DNA of 56,845 bases, from the NCBI GenBank assembly GCA_027484425.1, contig JAIXSZ010000079.1:1-56845 (forward strand), read 5' to 3'. The translations under genes and the position numbers were made by a program. Shown in pieces: positions 9,624 through 18,687 of this stretch (its first letter is position 1; every line of letters starts with the position of its first letter). The notes beneath the pieces are model-generated. The model saw only the letters and a list, made by a program, of their open reading frames with translations. It was not told where the DNA came from and made no database searches. The DNA comes from Sphingobacteriales bacterium (GTDB taxonomy: Bacteria; Bacteroidota; Bacteroidia; Chitinophagales; Chitinophagaceae).

Positions 9624-10100
9624 TTATTTTATATTGGGATTGGGATACCTATTTTTCGGTTTATTACAGTCACATTCATCTGCTTCTTGTATAAACTGAT
9701 TCAATGGGTCTTTTACCTCAAAAGTTACTTTGCTATCGTCTTCGTAAACGATTTCAGTAATAGCCCAATGCAGCCCATTAGGCAAGCATAAAGTTAAGTA
9801 GCCAATTTGATTGTAATCAATTTTTCCATTATTGATTAGTGCTACTTTATTAAATACTTTTCTACGTGTTTCAGAAAAATACTGATAGGATACTTGCTTT
9901 ATACTTTTATCTACTAGGTTTTTAATTTTTACGTCGAACCGTTGCATATTGCAATCATAACAACCAGAGCAATCTAATTTAAAGCTACAAAGATTAAATG
10001 TTTTGTTGTGCCTTAAATAATCCATACTCTGAGCACTCACACGTGCAGAAGAGAAAAATGAAACAGTTAATAACAAAAGAAGACCTATTCGTATGTTCAT
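9624..10100 (-). CDS. Secreted protein of unknown function, Cys-containing
   Basis: I do not recognise a family. The chosen ATG at 10100 gives a clean signal peptide (MNIRIGLLLLLTVSFFSSA, cleavage near VSAQS); an upstream in-frame ATG at 10148 would bury it behind 16 residues. The mature part begins with a cysteine cluster (CSFKLDCSGCYDC), has a second pair near the end (CDCNKP), and between them a beta-rich region. Paired cysteines suggest a disulfide-bonded periplasmic or extracellular protein. It is the last gene of a minus-strand run of secreted proteins, with its own terminator. Confidence 0.7.
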   Translation of the reverse strand: MNIRIGLLLLLTVSFFSSARVSAQSMDYLRHNKTFNLCSFKLDCSGCYDCNMQRFDVKIKNLVDKSIKQVSYQYFSETRRKVFNKVALINNGKIDYNQIGYLTLCLPNGLHWAITEIVYEDDSKVTFEVKDPLNQFIQEADECDCNKPKNRYPNPNIK

Positions 10101-10226
10101 GATTTTTAAAAAATTACTACAAATTTTGAGATGAAAACTAATTGACATGAATCCCTTGTGCTGAGTACAAATATATAAAATGCATGGTAATACCTATTGA
10201 TTAGTTCAAATAATTTTAGCTGACAA

Positions 10227-12821
10227 TCAATATACTACTACTTTGGCTCTGCTGGCACCCTCGGCATTTGACAACTCGCAAAAGTAAAAACCAGGTGCTA
10301 CATTGGAAATATTGACCTTCAGCATACCAGTGTTATCAAATTTCCCCTCTGAAGTTTGTACTAGCCTACCGTCAGTAGTTATTAGTTTCACAGTAGCGGT
10401 CGCATTTCTGAACGGCACATCAGTTGTGGAAATAGTAAATGACCCTCTGCTAGGATTAGGACTTATTGTCATCTTGTATGAGTGAACCATATCTTTTATG
10501 CCCAGCACTGGTGTTTCCTCAGCTTTTGTACTTCTCCACATACCTCTGCCATACGTCGCTGCCCATATTTCACTGGTTGTGTGGTTAATATTCAAGTCAC
10601 TAACTATTACACTAGGTAAGTTGGTATTATACAGTGCCCAGCTAGTCATTGTTTTAGTTTTGTAGAAAACTGCAACATCTGTACCTATGTATCTTGTTTT
10701 AGAGAACGTATCTGCAACTATACAATTAACTGGTACATTGGGCAGTCCACCGTTTTCATATATCCAGCTGTTGGTAGTGCCATTGTAGGTAGCTACTTTA
10801 TTAGTTGCATAGCCGCTTATTGTCACTGTTACTTTTTGTGCGCTATCAGGGTCAATTTCAAGATCCGTAATTGAATTAGTGAAAGGTACAGGAATCGTAT
10901 CCCATGTTACACCCATGTCTTTAGTAAAGTGAATCTTAGACCTCCATCCATTATCCCTTACTGCATATATGTAACTAGGGTCTTTTACAGAAACTTTCAG
11001 AATCTCAATATTTGAAGAAGAAGAAAACGGCGGTGACAATGGTTCCCATGAACTACCATTATCGTAGGATATGTAAACTCTTTTGTAACCTATTAGTAAT
11101 GTAGATGAATTAGACGGATGTAAGGTGTAAGGTGTTATCCAGGCGCCAGGTGTTGGCAAATCTTCAGTGATACTATTAAATGTAGCTCCTCCATCTGTGG
11201 TAATGTCTACATAACCATTCTGGTATGCACAATAAAAAATAGTTTCAGGATCAGAATAATTAAACAGTGGCTGCATACCGTCTCCACCAGTTAAGTCTGT
11301 AGATATGCCAGCATTCAGCATTTTAGTCCCATTATCTTGCGCACCACCTAGCACAAACGATGCATTATTGTCTACAGCATTGCGGTAAAACTGTGTAATA
11401 CCTATTCCGTTTGACAAGTCAGTCCATGCACCTGTGAGAGGACTGTAGTTTTTGTATATACCACCATCACAACCCAGATACAAACCTCCTGTCAATGTAT
11501 TGTACCCTAGCCAATGTTTATCAGCATGAACTGTTTCCAACCCAGCCGTATTGTCCCACCACTGATTTGCAATTGTCCAACTCAATCCAGCATCGGCTGA
11601 ATAGTAATTATTAATACCACCTATTACTACATTGTTAGCATTATTTGGGTCTATTGCTATACACAAGTCATACCAACCTTGTCCATCGCAACTGGTAGAT
11701 GGAAGGCCAATATCGTAGCCAAGTATGTTATTTGTACAACTAGCATCATTTAAAAAGTAAGGTGTGTAAGTAGCACCATAATCCTCAGAACCATAAATAC
11801 CAGCCAATCCATTATCCGTGTTTGTTACTATTGCCTTCACAACATTGGGGGCAGCTGGTGTCACAGCAATATTTATACGCCGTGTACCCGAAAAACTAGT
11901 TACAGTATTCCATGTATATCCACCATCTGTCGATTGTGCCAACTGAGAATTGGGACTAGGTTCCATAGCTGCTATAACTACAGATGTATCGAACGGACTA
12001 TACAAAATCTGCCTGTAGTTGCCAGATGCTACATTTGTCCAAGTAGCACCACCATTATTGGTCTTAAAAATCCCAATGTTAGTACCCAACATCAGCTTGT
12101 TAGTGTCCAACGGATTGATAAGTAATGTACGAATCACGGTATAGTTACTCATCGGCCATGTGATGCCTGCATTGACCCACGTAGTCCCACCATCATGCGA
12201 TTTTATTACTCCTGTACTATAGTTATCAGTTCCATTAGCATCACCAGTGGCCACATATATTGTATTGCGGTTCTGCGGATTAACTTTCAAGTCGCTTACG
12301 CTCAGGTTCGCCAAGTTGTCGTACAGGCAAGTCCATGTGTTACCGCCATTTATTGTTTTCCAGGTGCTACCAGCCGCACTACCTATGTATATAGTAGATG
12401 AATCTATTGGGTCAAAAGCAATTGCATTAATTCTACCCATTCCTGAATACCCACCCTCTGACCTACTAGGACCTTGAAAAACCCAATTGGCGCTCGCAGT
12501 TGTTTTCGCCGCAGTATTAGGTAGCTGTTGAGAAAATTTACGCCATTCACCCACTGTTCTGTTACCGTTTACAATATATCCATTTGAGTCCAAATGTTGT
12601 TTCCAGAACCAACACCAGCGATCAAATTTGTAATTTTCGTCTTCTAACACAGCTTTGCCAAATCTAGTTAATTTGGTATTTAATGTAGCAGGATGTTCGC
12701 GCCTATAATCGGCAACCACATCTTCATACTTAACTGGTCCTCCGGTCTGGGGCATCCATTTCTGCGCATTTACTTTCCCACCTGCCAACAAAACTAACGA
12801 TAGGGCAAAATATTTATACAT
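10227..12821 (-). CDS. BNR/sortilin-type beta-propeller protein with type IX secretion C-terminal signal
   Basis: A signal peptide (MYKYFALSLVLLAGGKVNAQ) begins at the ATG chosen here; an in-frame ATG at 12872 would add 17 residues before it. The body is built of BNR/VPS10-like propeller blades with repeated S/T-x-DGGxTW motifs (TINGGNTWTCL, SHDGGTTWVNA, KTNNGGATWTNV, STDGGYTWNTV). It ends with a type A sorting domain (ISPNPSRGSFTI through VAPGFYFCELS and a terminal KVVVY). It should be exported through the type IX system and attached or released at the surface. The ligand or substrate is unknown; related proteins include glycosidases and adhesins. It follows the 170-codon gene closely, so the two may be co-transcribed. 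Confidence 0.87.
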   Translation of the reverse strand: MYKYFALSLVLLAGGKVNAQKWMPQTGGPVKYEDVVADYRREHPATLNTKLTRFGKAVLEDENYKFDRWCWFWKQHLDSNGYIVNGNRTVGEWRKFSQQLPNTAAKTTASANWVFQGPSRSEGGYSGMGRINAIAFDPIDSSTIYIGSAAGSTWKTINGGNTWTCLYDNLANLSVSDLKVNPQNRNTIYVATGDANGTDNYSTGVIKSHDGGTTWVNAGITWPMSNYTVIRTLLINPLDTNKLMLGTNIGIFKTNNGGATWTNVASGNYRQILYSPFDTSVVIAAMEPSPNSQLAQSTDGGYTWNTVTSFSGTRRINIAVTPAAPNVVKAIVTNTDNGLAGIYGSEDYGATYTPYFLNDASCTNNILGYDIGLPSTSCDGQGWYDLCIAIDPNNANNVVIGGINNYYSADAGLSWTIANQWWDNTAGLETVHADKHWLGYNTLTGGLYLGCDGGIYKNYSPLTGAWTDLSNGIGITQFYRNAVDNNASFVLGGAQDNGTKMLNAGISTDLTGGDGMQPLFNYSDPETIFYCAYQNGYVDITTDGGATFNSITEDLPTPGAWITPYTLHPSNSSTLLIGYKRVYISYDNGSSWEPLSPPFSSSSNIEILKVSVKDPSYIYAVRDNGWRSKIHFTKDMGVTWDTIPVPFTNSITDLEIDPDSAQKVTVTISGYATNKVATYNGTTNSWIYENGGLPNVPVNCIVADTFSKTRYIGTDVAVFYKTKTMTSWALYNTNLPSVIVSDLNINHTTSEIWAATYGRGMWRSTKAEETPVLGIKDMVHSYKMTISPNPSRGSFTISTTDVPFRNATATVKLITTDGRLVQTSEGKFDNTGMLKVNISNVAPGFYFCELSNAEGASRAKVVVY

Positions 12822-12876
12822 ATACGATAAATGATATTGTTTCAAAAAAACTATTGCTGTATTCCATATCAAACTG

Positions 12877-13389
12877 CTACTGCATTTTCATTGCTCTTTT
12901 CTTTGTGATATCAGGTACAGGTAGCTTTATCCATTTACTCCCCGCAGTTTTAAAGAAAACAGCATTTCTAACACTATCTGGAATTTCTTTAGGTATTGTA
13001 GGGCCCTGACCATTTATAGGAGTGATCATCAATGTATCACCAAATTTTACAGAATCTAGTTTTACTAGTTCTAAGTCATACAACAAGCCGAATGGCAATT
13101 TTTTACGTGGATTTACAATTTTCTTAGCTTTATCCACCCTGCAGTTTGCCCAACCAGCGTCACCTCTCCAGAAAAAATTATCAGGACAAGATTTATACTG
13201 CCATAGTATAACAATTTGTTGATTTAGAACAGGTAGACCACCTTTTTGTGCGGGTATAGTCTCTCTAGTGTATGCTTCGACAACCTGAGCTTGAATTTTT
13301 TCAGGTTTCTTTTTTTTGGCTACAACAGTCGTACTATTTATACCGATTAGTAATAAAGATGTAATAAATAAACCAAGAACACTTTTCAT
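12877..13389 (-). CDS. Secreted protein of unknown function, Lys-rich N-terminus
   Basis: An N-terminal signal peptide (MKSVLGLFITSLLLIGINSTTVVA) is followed by a basic KKKKPEK stretch and a roughly 140-residue domain with two cysteines (KSCPDNFFWRGDAGWANCR) that may form a disulfide. No family was recognised. It is directly upstream of the BNR/T9SS protein on the same strand, only a few tens of bases away, which suggests one transcript and possibly related surface functions. Confidence 0.75.
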   Translation of the reverse strand: MKSVLGLFITSLLLIGINSTTVVAKKKKPEKIQAQVVEAYTRETIPAQKGGLPVLNQQIVILWQYKSCPDNFFWRGDAGWANCRVDKAKKIVNPRKKLPFGLLYDLELVKLDSVKFGDTLMITPINGQGPTIPKEIPDSVRNAVFFKTAGSKWIKLPVPDITKKRAMKMQ

Positions 13390-13465
13390 AATCGTAAAAA
13401 TACTGAAAAATTACGATTAGAGATTCATAGAAATGTAAATATATGAAAGGAAATATGCAGCGACG

Positions 13466-13945
13466 TTACGGTAAAGCCAAAGTGAATGTACCATTAGTAA
13501 CCACTATAGTATCTGCAATAAAGTTATAGGTACCGGACATCACGCCGCCAGAATCTTTTATAACAGTAAAAACACCAGAAGTTGCGAAATAACGAATACT
13601 GCCTAAATAATATGTAATGGTATTAGCTGGAGGTAAAATAGAATAATTTCCAACTCCAGTAAAATTGGAAATATTGAACTTCATAGTGCTGGTTACACTG
13701 TCATTTTTTTTTGTAGCAATAACCATCAGATTTATTAGGTTAGAGTCATTACCAGAACTTTTTACTCGGTAACTATATGCAGAGTCAGTTTCCCACCTAA
13801 CTCCATTTATATCTGCAGTCATGTTGAGCAATGAATCAATACTATTATCTGGTTGAGCACTTTTAGTGTTTGAAGGACCTTTAGCCTTTCTACAACCTTG
13901 TGCTAAAGCAAAAAAGAACAGACAGAATAATAATAAATTCCTCAT
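13466..13945 (-). CDS. Lipoprotein, DUF6252-like
   Basis: A lipoprotein signal with the lipobox LAQGC (Cys18) is followed by a low-complexity linker and a beta-rich domain. The domain has a MTADINGVRW start, a GNYSI motif and a GVFTVIKDSGGVMSGTYNF segment that ends in a short antiparallel hairpin. This pattern resembles the small Bacteroidota lipoprotein family DUF6252. The next gene upstream (14010-14474) has the same layout and is probably a paralogue. Function unknown; likely anchored in the outer or inner membrane facing the periplasm. Confidence 0.78.
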   Translation of the reverse strand: MRNLLLFCLFFFALAQGCRKAKGPSNTKSAQPDNSIDSLLNMTADINGVRWETDSAYSYRVKSSGNDSNLINLMVIATKKNDSVTSTMKFNISNFTGVGNYSILPPANTITYYLGSIRYFATSGVFTVIKDSGGVMSGTYNFIADTIVVTNGTFTLALP

Positions 13946-14009
13946 GACATCGTTACTATTTTGCAGGTATAACGCAAAATACTATGGAAAAGTATATTAG
14001 TGAAAGAGT

Positions 14010-14474
14010 TTAAGGTGTACCTACTGAATATAGTCCATTATCTATCCTTACACCATCATCAGTATTAAAGTTAAAATAACCAGTAATCAGCGTAGAACTA
14101 ACTGACTTAATAGCTACAATACCACCCAAAGCTACACCTACCCTACCATTATGATAATATACCGCACTTGCTTGGCCTTGTACTATAGAATATATTCCAG
14201 TTACACCTTTATAATTGGACACATACAGTACTATTTTATCATAAGGATTCACTCTGTCAGACGTATATCCAGTAATCACTAATGTAGTAGATGTATCTGC
14301 AATTTGTGTGTCAATGGTAGCAGGTCGAACTGCCGATGATACAAACTTGAATGTGCCAATATCGGCGGTCATCGATGGATTGTTGGTTGTAATGTAGGGT
14401 GTATCTTTGGTACAACCCCAAAATGCTGCACAGCAAGCTACTACAAGAAACACAGATAAGATGACTTTCTTCAT
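14010..14474 (-). CDS. Lipoprotein, paralogue of the neighbouring DUF6252-like protein
   Basis: The signal peptide ends in a lipobox AFWGC (Cys21). The domain again begins with a MTADIGTFKF segment, contains IVLYVSNYKGVTGIYSIV (matching the FNISNFTGVGNYSI of the neighbour), a tyrosine-containing AVYYHNGRV, and ends in a SSTLITGYFNFNTDDG hairpin. Length and layout match the gene at 13466-13945, so the pair probably arose by tandem duplication. It is divergent from the Crp/Fnr gene, with about 200 bases between. Confidence 0.78.
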   Translation of the reverse strand: MKKVILSVFLVVACCAAFWGCTKDTPYITTNNPSMTADIGTFKFVSSAVRPATIDTQIADTSTTLVITGYTSDRVNPYDKIVLYVSNYKGVTGIYSIVQGQASAVYYHNGRVGVALGGIVAIKSVSSTLITGYFNFNTDDGVRIDNGLYSVGTP

Positions 14475-14647
14475 ACTCCGATATTTCCGCTAAGATAACT
14501 CAAAATATTTTTAAAAATCAACTCTACCACAACATCGTAAACTTTGATGCTTTTTGATGCTACTTTTCACGCATGCTACTGCACCGTGATGCTTGATTTT
14601 CCAATAATACTATTCCCTTTTTTCTTTCCATATCAACTCTTACACAA

Positions 14648-14655
14648 TAACTTTG
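14648..14655 (+). promoter_or_regulatory. Probable -7 box of the Crp/Fnr gene
   Basis: TAACTTTG matches the Bacteroidota -7 consensus TAnnTTTG. It lies 17 bases before the ATG at 14672, allowing a very short leader. No convincing -33 TTTG is seen at the usual distance, so this is a weaker call. Confidence 0.4.
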
Positions 14656-14671
14656 CTACAATATATCAGGT

Positions 14672-15259
14672 ATGAACAACCTAAATACTCTTAAAGAACA
14701 AATCAACAAAATAGCTACCATTCCAGATCAAGACTGGGAATTGCTGGCACCATCTGTAAGTGAGATTATTGTAAAAAAAGGAGATTGTTTGATAAAGGAA
14801 GGAGAACGAGCTAAAACGGTAGGAATGATACTGGAAGGGCAAATGCGCCACTACTACACCCGAGATGGCGAAGAAAAAACAACCTACTTTTATTTCGAAA
14901 ATGCCTTTGTAAGTGCCTACATCAGTTGTATTACTGGTCAGCCATCGTTACTTACCATAGAAGCGCTTGCAGATACCCGTTTATTGGTATTTCCCTACGC
15001 TAAATTAAAAGAACTATTTTCCCTAAACATTTATTGGGAGCGTTTTGGCAGGCATATAGCTGAGTGGGCTATGATGGGCCTTGAGGACAGAATGGTGGGG
15101 TTGCTGACACAAAGCCCTGAGGAACGATACAAAGCACTGCTAAATAGTAACAAAACAAAAATAACAGAGCGCATTCCACAACACCTCATCGCCAATTATC
15201 TGGGCATAACTCCCGTGAGCCTTAGCCGTATAAGAAACAGAGCTACCAAAAAACGATAG
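14672..15259 (+). CDS. Crp/Fnr family transcriptional regulator
   Basis: An N-terminal cyclic-nucleotide-binding-type beta-barrel (residues about 15-115; KKGDCLIKEGERAKTVGMILEGQMRHYY) is followed by a dimerisation helix and a winged-helix DNA-binding domain (about 150-195). The recognition helix, NYLGITPVSLSRIRNR, lacks the R-E-x-x-x-R pattern of CRP, so its operator probably differs from TGTGA. This short form with a TPVSLSRIR helix is abundant in Bacteroidota; effectors are generally unknown. It precedes the SRPBCC gene by 80 bases, but that gene has its own promoter. Confidence 0.88.
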   Translation: MNNLNTLKEQINKIATIPDQDWELLAPSVSEIIVKKGDCLIKEGERAKTVGMILEGQMRHYYTRDGEEKTTYFYFENAFVSAYISCITGQPSLLTIEALADTRLLVFPYAKLKELFSLNIYWERFGRHIAEWAMMGLEDRMVGLLTQSPEERYKALLNSNKTKITERIPQHLIANYLGITPVSLSRIRNRATKKR

Positions 15260-15283
15260 CTCATTTCTTATCTTATGTTATCG

Positions 15284-15321
15284 TTTGGGGCTATACACTC
15301 AGGCTACTTTTGTGTAACAAA
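15284..15321 (+). promoter_or_regulatory. Promoter of the SRPBCC gene with an inverted repeat on the -7 box
   Basis: TTTG (15284-15287), a 17-base spacer and TACTTTTG (15305-15312) match the Bacteroidota -33/-7 pattern. The -7 box overlaps a perfect inverted repeat TTTGT-GTA-ACAAA (15309-15321), a possible operator. Upstream, AAACGATA (15251-15258) pairs with TATCGTTT (15279-15286); this hairpin spans the stop codon of the preceding regulator gene and may terminate it. Confidence 0.55.
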
Positions 15322-15338
15322 TCTAAAAAACACAAAAG

Positions 15339-15836
15339 ATGAAAAAGCCAACCAATTTCAAACCAAATGGACAAGTAGTACGCAACGGCAAATCTGTTTA
15401 CTCATCTATCATTATCAAAGCCACTCCCGATAAAGTTTGGAACACATTGATGAACTTTGAACAATACCCTACTTGGAATCCGTTTATAACGACCATAATC
15501 GGAAATCCTATTGTAGGCAAAACTATTGCTGCCACTATCTGCCCTCCTGGTCAAAAACCTATGCAATTCAAACCCACCGTGTTGCAAAACCAGAAAAATA
15601 CTGAGTTCAGGTGGATAGGCACCATGGGCATTCCTTACATATTTGATGGGGAGCATGTTTTTCAGTTGCAAAACAACAACGATGGCACCACCACCCTACA
15701 CCACTTCGAGTATTTCAGGGGAGTACTTGTTCCATTTTTCAAAAAGATGCTGGAACAAAATACTCAACAAGGATTTGAAGCAATGAACCTAGCATTGAAG
15801 CAACAAGTAGAAAGTTATAGTGTTGCAGGCAAGTAA
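15339..15836 (+). CDS. SRPBCC (START/Bet v1-like) domain protein
   Basis: The 165-residue protein has the hallmarks of a polyketide-cyclase/START-like fold. It opens with VYSSIIIKATPDKVWNTLMNFEQYPTWNPFI, then a glycine-rich turn, GKTIAATICPPG, a central FRWIGTMG strand, and DGEHVFQLQNNNDGTTTLHHFEYFRG leading into the long C-terminal helix. Such proteins bind small hydrophobic ligands or are stress-response proteins. The ligand is not predictable. It has its own promoter downstream of a Crp/Fnr regulator, which may control it. Confidence 0.85.
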   Translation: MKKPTNFKPNGQVVRNGKSVYSSIIIKATPDKVWNTLMNFEQYPTWNPFITTIIGNPIVGKTIAATICPPGQKPMQFKPTVLQNQKNTEFRWIGTMGIPYIFDGEHVFQLQNNNDGTTTLHHFEYFRGVLVPFFKKMLEQNTQQGFEAMNLALKQQVESYSVAGK

Positions 15837-16034
15837 AGACAATAATACTCATCTCTATTTTAACATCTCTTCTATACATTCTGTAGGTCTTTGGCTCAGT
15901 TTTTGCCTATTAGCTGCATAGATATCTAATATTTGCGAAGCACCTTTTTGTCAGTTAACAAAACTTTACACCTCGCATCTATGGATAAGGAATGAGTTTT
16001 ACGTCTTCTTTATACACACCAAAACAATAATAAC

Positions 16035-17669
16035 ATGCACAAATCAGGCTTTATCGCCATTTTCACCGTCGCTTCTGCAGGCTTAGCCAGCAACATTTAT
16101 GCACAAACCCAGCAAAAACTGGACATCGAACAAGCCACAGTTTTCTTGAGTGGCGCACAACTCACCAGCACCGCCAAAGTAAAACTAATAAAAGGCGAAA
16201 ATGAGATACTATTCACCAATATAGCTGGCGACATCAATCAGCAAAGCCTCACAGTAAGTGCAGGAAATGGCGTAGTGGTAGAATCGGCAGTTTTTCAGAA
16301 CAACTACCTTACTACCCAGATACTTTCGCCAAAGGCAAAAGAAATAAAAGACAGTATAGATATACTTACCGACAACCGTAGCTTGATCAATAGTAAAATA
16401 ACCGTACTGACAGAGCAAATAACCGTACTGCAAACTAACAGAAAAGTAGGTGGCGATGATAGCGGACTGTCTGTAGCCGAACTCACCAAAATGCTAGACC
16501 TGCTGGGCAGCAGACTAGAAGGATACCTGAACCTGAAACACAAACAAGATGAGCTGATCAAAAAAACTGATGAAAAACTGGCATCATTAAAAAAGCAACT
16601 AGACGAAGAACAGAAAAAAGGTTTTCAGCCCGGGGGACAACTATTGGTTAAGTTTTATGCCAAAGAAGCTACTACCAACCCTATTGTTATTAGTTATACA
16701 CTACCCAATGCTGGCTGGTCGCCCAACTATGATATACGTGTAGATGACATATCCAAGCCCGCTAGTTTGTTTTATAAAGCAAGTGTGTTTCAGAATAGTG
16801 GCGTGAAATGGGACAATGTGCGCCTCACACTATCTACCGGCAACCCACAAGAAGGTGTGCAAGCGCCTACTATGTCGCCGTGGTATCTATCGTTTTACAC
16901 CCCTGCTCTATACCAAAATGCCAGAGCAAACAACATGAAATCGGCACCCGCTGTAACTATGGGTGGGGCAAGAAGTACCGAAACACCCTACAGTATAGAG
17001 GGTGTTCAATCTCAAGATGTATCTACTATGAATGAATACGTATCGGTAGACAACTCAGGTATCAGTACTTCGTTTGATATAGACCTACCTTACTCTATAC
17101 CTAATGATGGTCAGCAACATATAGTAGCCATCAAAAAACATGAGCTGCCTGCTACCTATCGCTACTACGCTGCACCGAAACTAGATAAAGATGCTTTCTT
17201 ACAAGCACAAATCACCAATTGGGAAGACCTCAACCTTTTGCCTGGAGAAACTAATATCTTCTACGAAGGGACATATGTGGGTCAGGGGTATATAGATGTA
17301 CGCAATACCTCCGACACATTAACTTTCTCGCTGGGCAGAGACAAAAAAATAGTCGTAAAACGTGAGCAAGACAAAAAACGCCGCAGTGTAAAATCTATTG
17401 GCACTAATGTGCGCGAAACATTTGCATATACAATAAGCCTACGCAACACCCGCAAAGATGCCATAAATATAGTAGTGCAAGACCAACAGCCTGTAAGCAA
17501 CGATAAAGACATAGTGATAGAAGACCAGGAAACTAATGGTGCAGACTATGATGCAACAACTGGCATGATGAAATGGACACTATCTTTGAAACCAAATGAA
17601 AACCAAGATGTAAAATTTGGTTATACAGTAAAGTATCCTAAAGGTAAAAGAATAGACAATCTAAGATAA
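16035..17669 (+). CDS. DUF4139 domain-containing protein (mucoidy inhibitor MuiA-like)
   Basis: A signal peptide (MHKSGFIAIFTVASAGLASNIYAQ) is followed by an N-terminal DUF4140-type domain (IEQATVFLSGAQLTSTAKVKL), a coiled-coil region (about 110-190, rich in Lys/Glu), and the DUF4139 domain (about 200-544) with ISYTLPNAGWSPNYDIRVD and KASVFQNSGVKWDNVRLTLSTGNP. This is the standard domain order for the family, which occurs in many bacteria and is linked to mucoidy and surface properties; its activity is unknown. It is likely periplasmic or surface-exposed. A strong terminator follows. Confidence 0.88.
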   Translation: MHKSGFIAIFTVASAGLASNIYAQTQQKLDIEQATVFLSGAQLTSTAKVKLIKGENEILFTNIAGDINQQSLTVSAGNGVVVESAVFQNNYLTTQILSPKAKEIKDSIDILTDNRSLINSKITVLTEQITVLQTNRKVGGDDSGLSVAELTKMLDLLGSRLEGYLNLKHKQDELIKKTDEKLASLKKQLDEEQKKGFQPGGQLLVKFYAKEATTNPIVISYTLPNAGWSPNYDIRVDDISKPASLFYKASVFQNSGVKWDNVRLTLSTGNPQEGVQAPTMSPWYLSFYTPALYQNARANNMKSAPAVTMGGARSTETPYSIEGVQSQDVSTMNEYVSVDNSGISTSFDIDLPYSIPNDGQQHIVAIKKHELPATYRYYAAPKLDKDAFLQAQITNWEDLNLLPGETNIFYEGTYVGQGYIDVRNTSDTLTFSLGRDKKIVVKREQDKKRRSVKSIGTNVRETFAYTISLRNTRKDAINIVVQDQQPVSNDKDIVIEDQETNGADYDATTGMMKWTLSLKPNENQDVKFGYTVKYPKGKRIDNLR

Positions 17670-17689
17670 ATAAATACAATTCGATAGTT

Positions 17690-17730
17690 AAACACCTGCA
17701 TCCTTAAAAGATTGCAGGTGTTTGTTTTTT
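17690..17730 (+). terminator. Rho-independent terminator after the DUF4139 gene
   Basis: AAACACCTGCA (17690-17700) and TGCAGGTGTTT (17713-17723) make an 11-bp perfect stem with a 12-base loop, followed by GTTTTTT. It starts 20 bases after the stop codon. Confidence 0.85.
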
Positions 17731-17784
17731 AGATCCCGCGCTCAATACCAGAATAACAACCATCAGGTGATGTAAATAGTTCGA

Positions 17785-18636
17785 TTATTTTTTTAAAATA
17801 ACTATGTTGGCTGTTTTTCCTTTCTTGTTGTAATACATAATCTTATGGTGTTTGCCACCATCAGTCAAAATCATTTGAGCGGTATTGGGAGGAGAACTTC
17901 CTTCGCTACCAGCAACAAAGGTTAGCGTGGTTTGTTTTTCGGTAAGCGGTATTACCAATTTTTTCTTCTCTCCTTTAAGTGAAAAGTTGTTAAGTACTAC
18001 TTTTCCATTGACTATAACAGTTAGTTCGTCTCCATCAATAACACCAGCATCCCATATTTCAAGTACACATTCTTGAGACAACCATTCTAACTTTTTATCT
18101 GCGCCTTCGGTTAGTTCGTTCTCACCTATTGATGTTTTAGAAATTGAGTCTGGCTTGGTAGGCAGGTACGTTTCTTGGTTGTTACTTAATATACTGCCTT
18201 TTTGTTCGGTGGTTTGCAATACAATTTCGCCACTTCCACAAATGGCTCCATTTTTTTTCTTAGCTACATAGTTACCATTGAGCAGATACTTGCTTTTTCT
18301 TAACTTCCACTTCATGGCAGCTGTGATATAGCACATTTCCATTGTGTCTGGAAGTATGCCAAGGTGTGCATTTTCAGCGAAAATTAATGTTTGATTTTTT
18401 CTATTAAGCTTGCCATTAAGCTTCATTTTCATCAAGTCCCTTCCTTGAAATGTATTGGAGATACCTTTCAACTTATCTCCAGATATTTCCAGATTTAAAT
18501 TGTACTTATATTCTGTACCATCTTCTAGAATAATCTTTCCAGTAAGAGATAGAGGCCCGTTTTGCCCCCATATTATAGTAGGTACTGATATCAATACCAA
18601 ACAAACTATAACCCTGACAAAACGGAAAATCGTCAT
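17785..18636 (-). CDS. Secreted protein of unknown function with a C-terminal PPNTA-type domain
   Basis: The signal peptide (MTIFRFVRVIVCLVLISVPTIIWG) is followed by a domain, residues about 30-140, reminiscent of lipocalin-like beta sheets (LSLTGKIILEDGTEYKYNLNLEI). The C-terminal part, about 185-283, has the pattern WDAGVIDGDELTVIVNGK, GSEGSSPPNTAQMILTDG, found at the end of many Bacteroidota secreted proteins and probably a beta-sandwich that binds or attaches. Its function is unknown. It is the last gene of the minus-strand run that includes hemJ and is separated from it by 51 bases. Confidence 0.72.
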   Translation of the reverse strand: MTIFRFVRVIVCLVLISVPTIIWGQNGPLSLTGKIILEDGTEYKYNLNLEISGDKLKGISNTFQGRDLMKMKLNGKLNRKNQTLIFAENAHLGILPDTMEMCYITAAMKWKLRKSKYLLNGNYVAKKKNGAICGSGEIVLQTTEQKGSILSNNQETYLPTKPDSISKTSIGENELTEGADKKLEWLSQECVLEIWDAGVIDGDELTVIVNGKVVLNNFSLKGEKKKLVIPLTEKQTTLTFVAGSEGSSPPNTAQMILTDGGKHHKIMYYNKKGKTANIVILKK

Positions 18637-18687
18637 TAATCGTAAAGAATTCGTGAGTATAAAGATAAAAAAAGATTTACAGATAGA

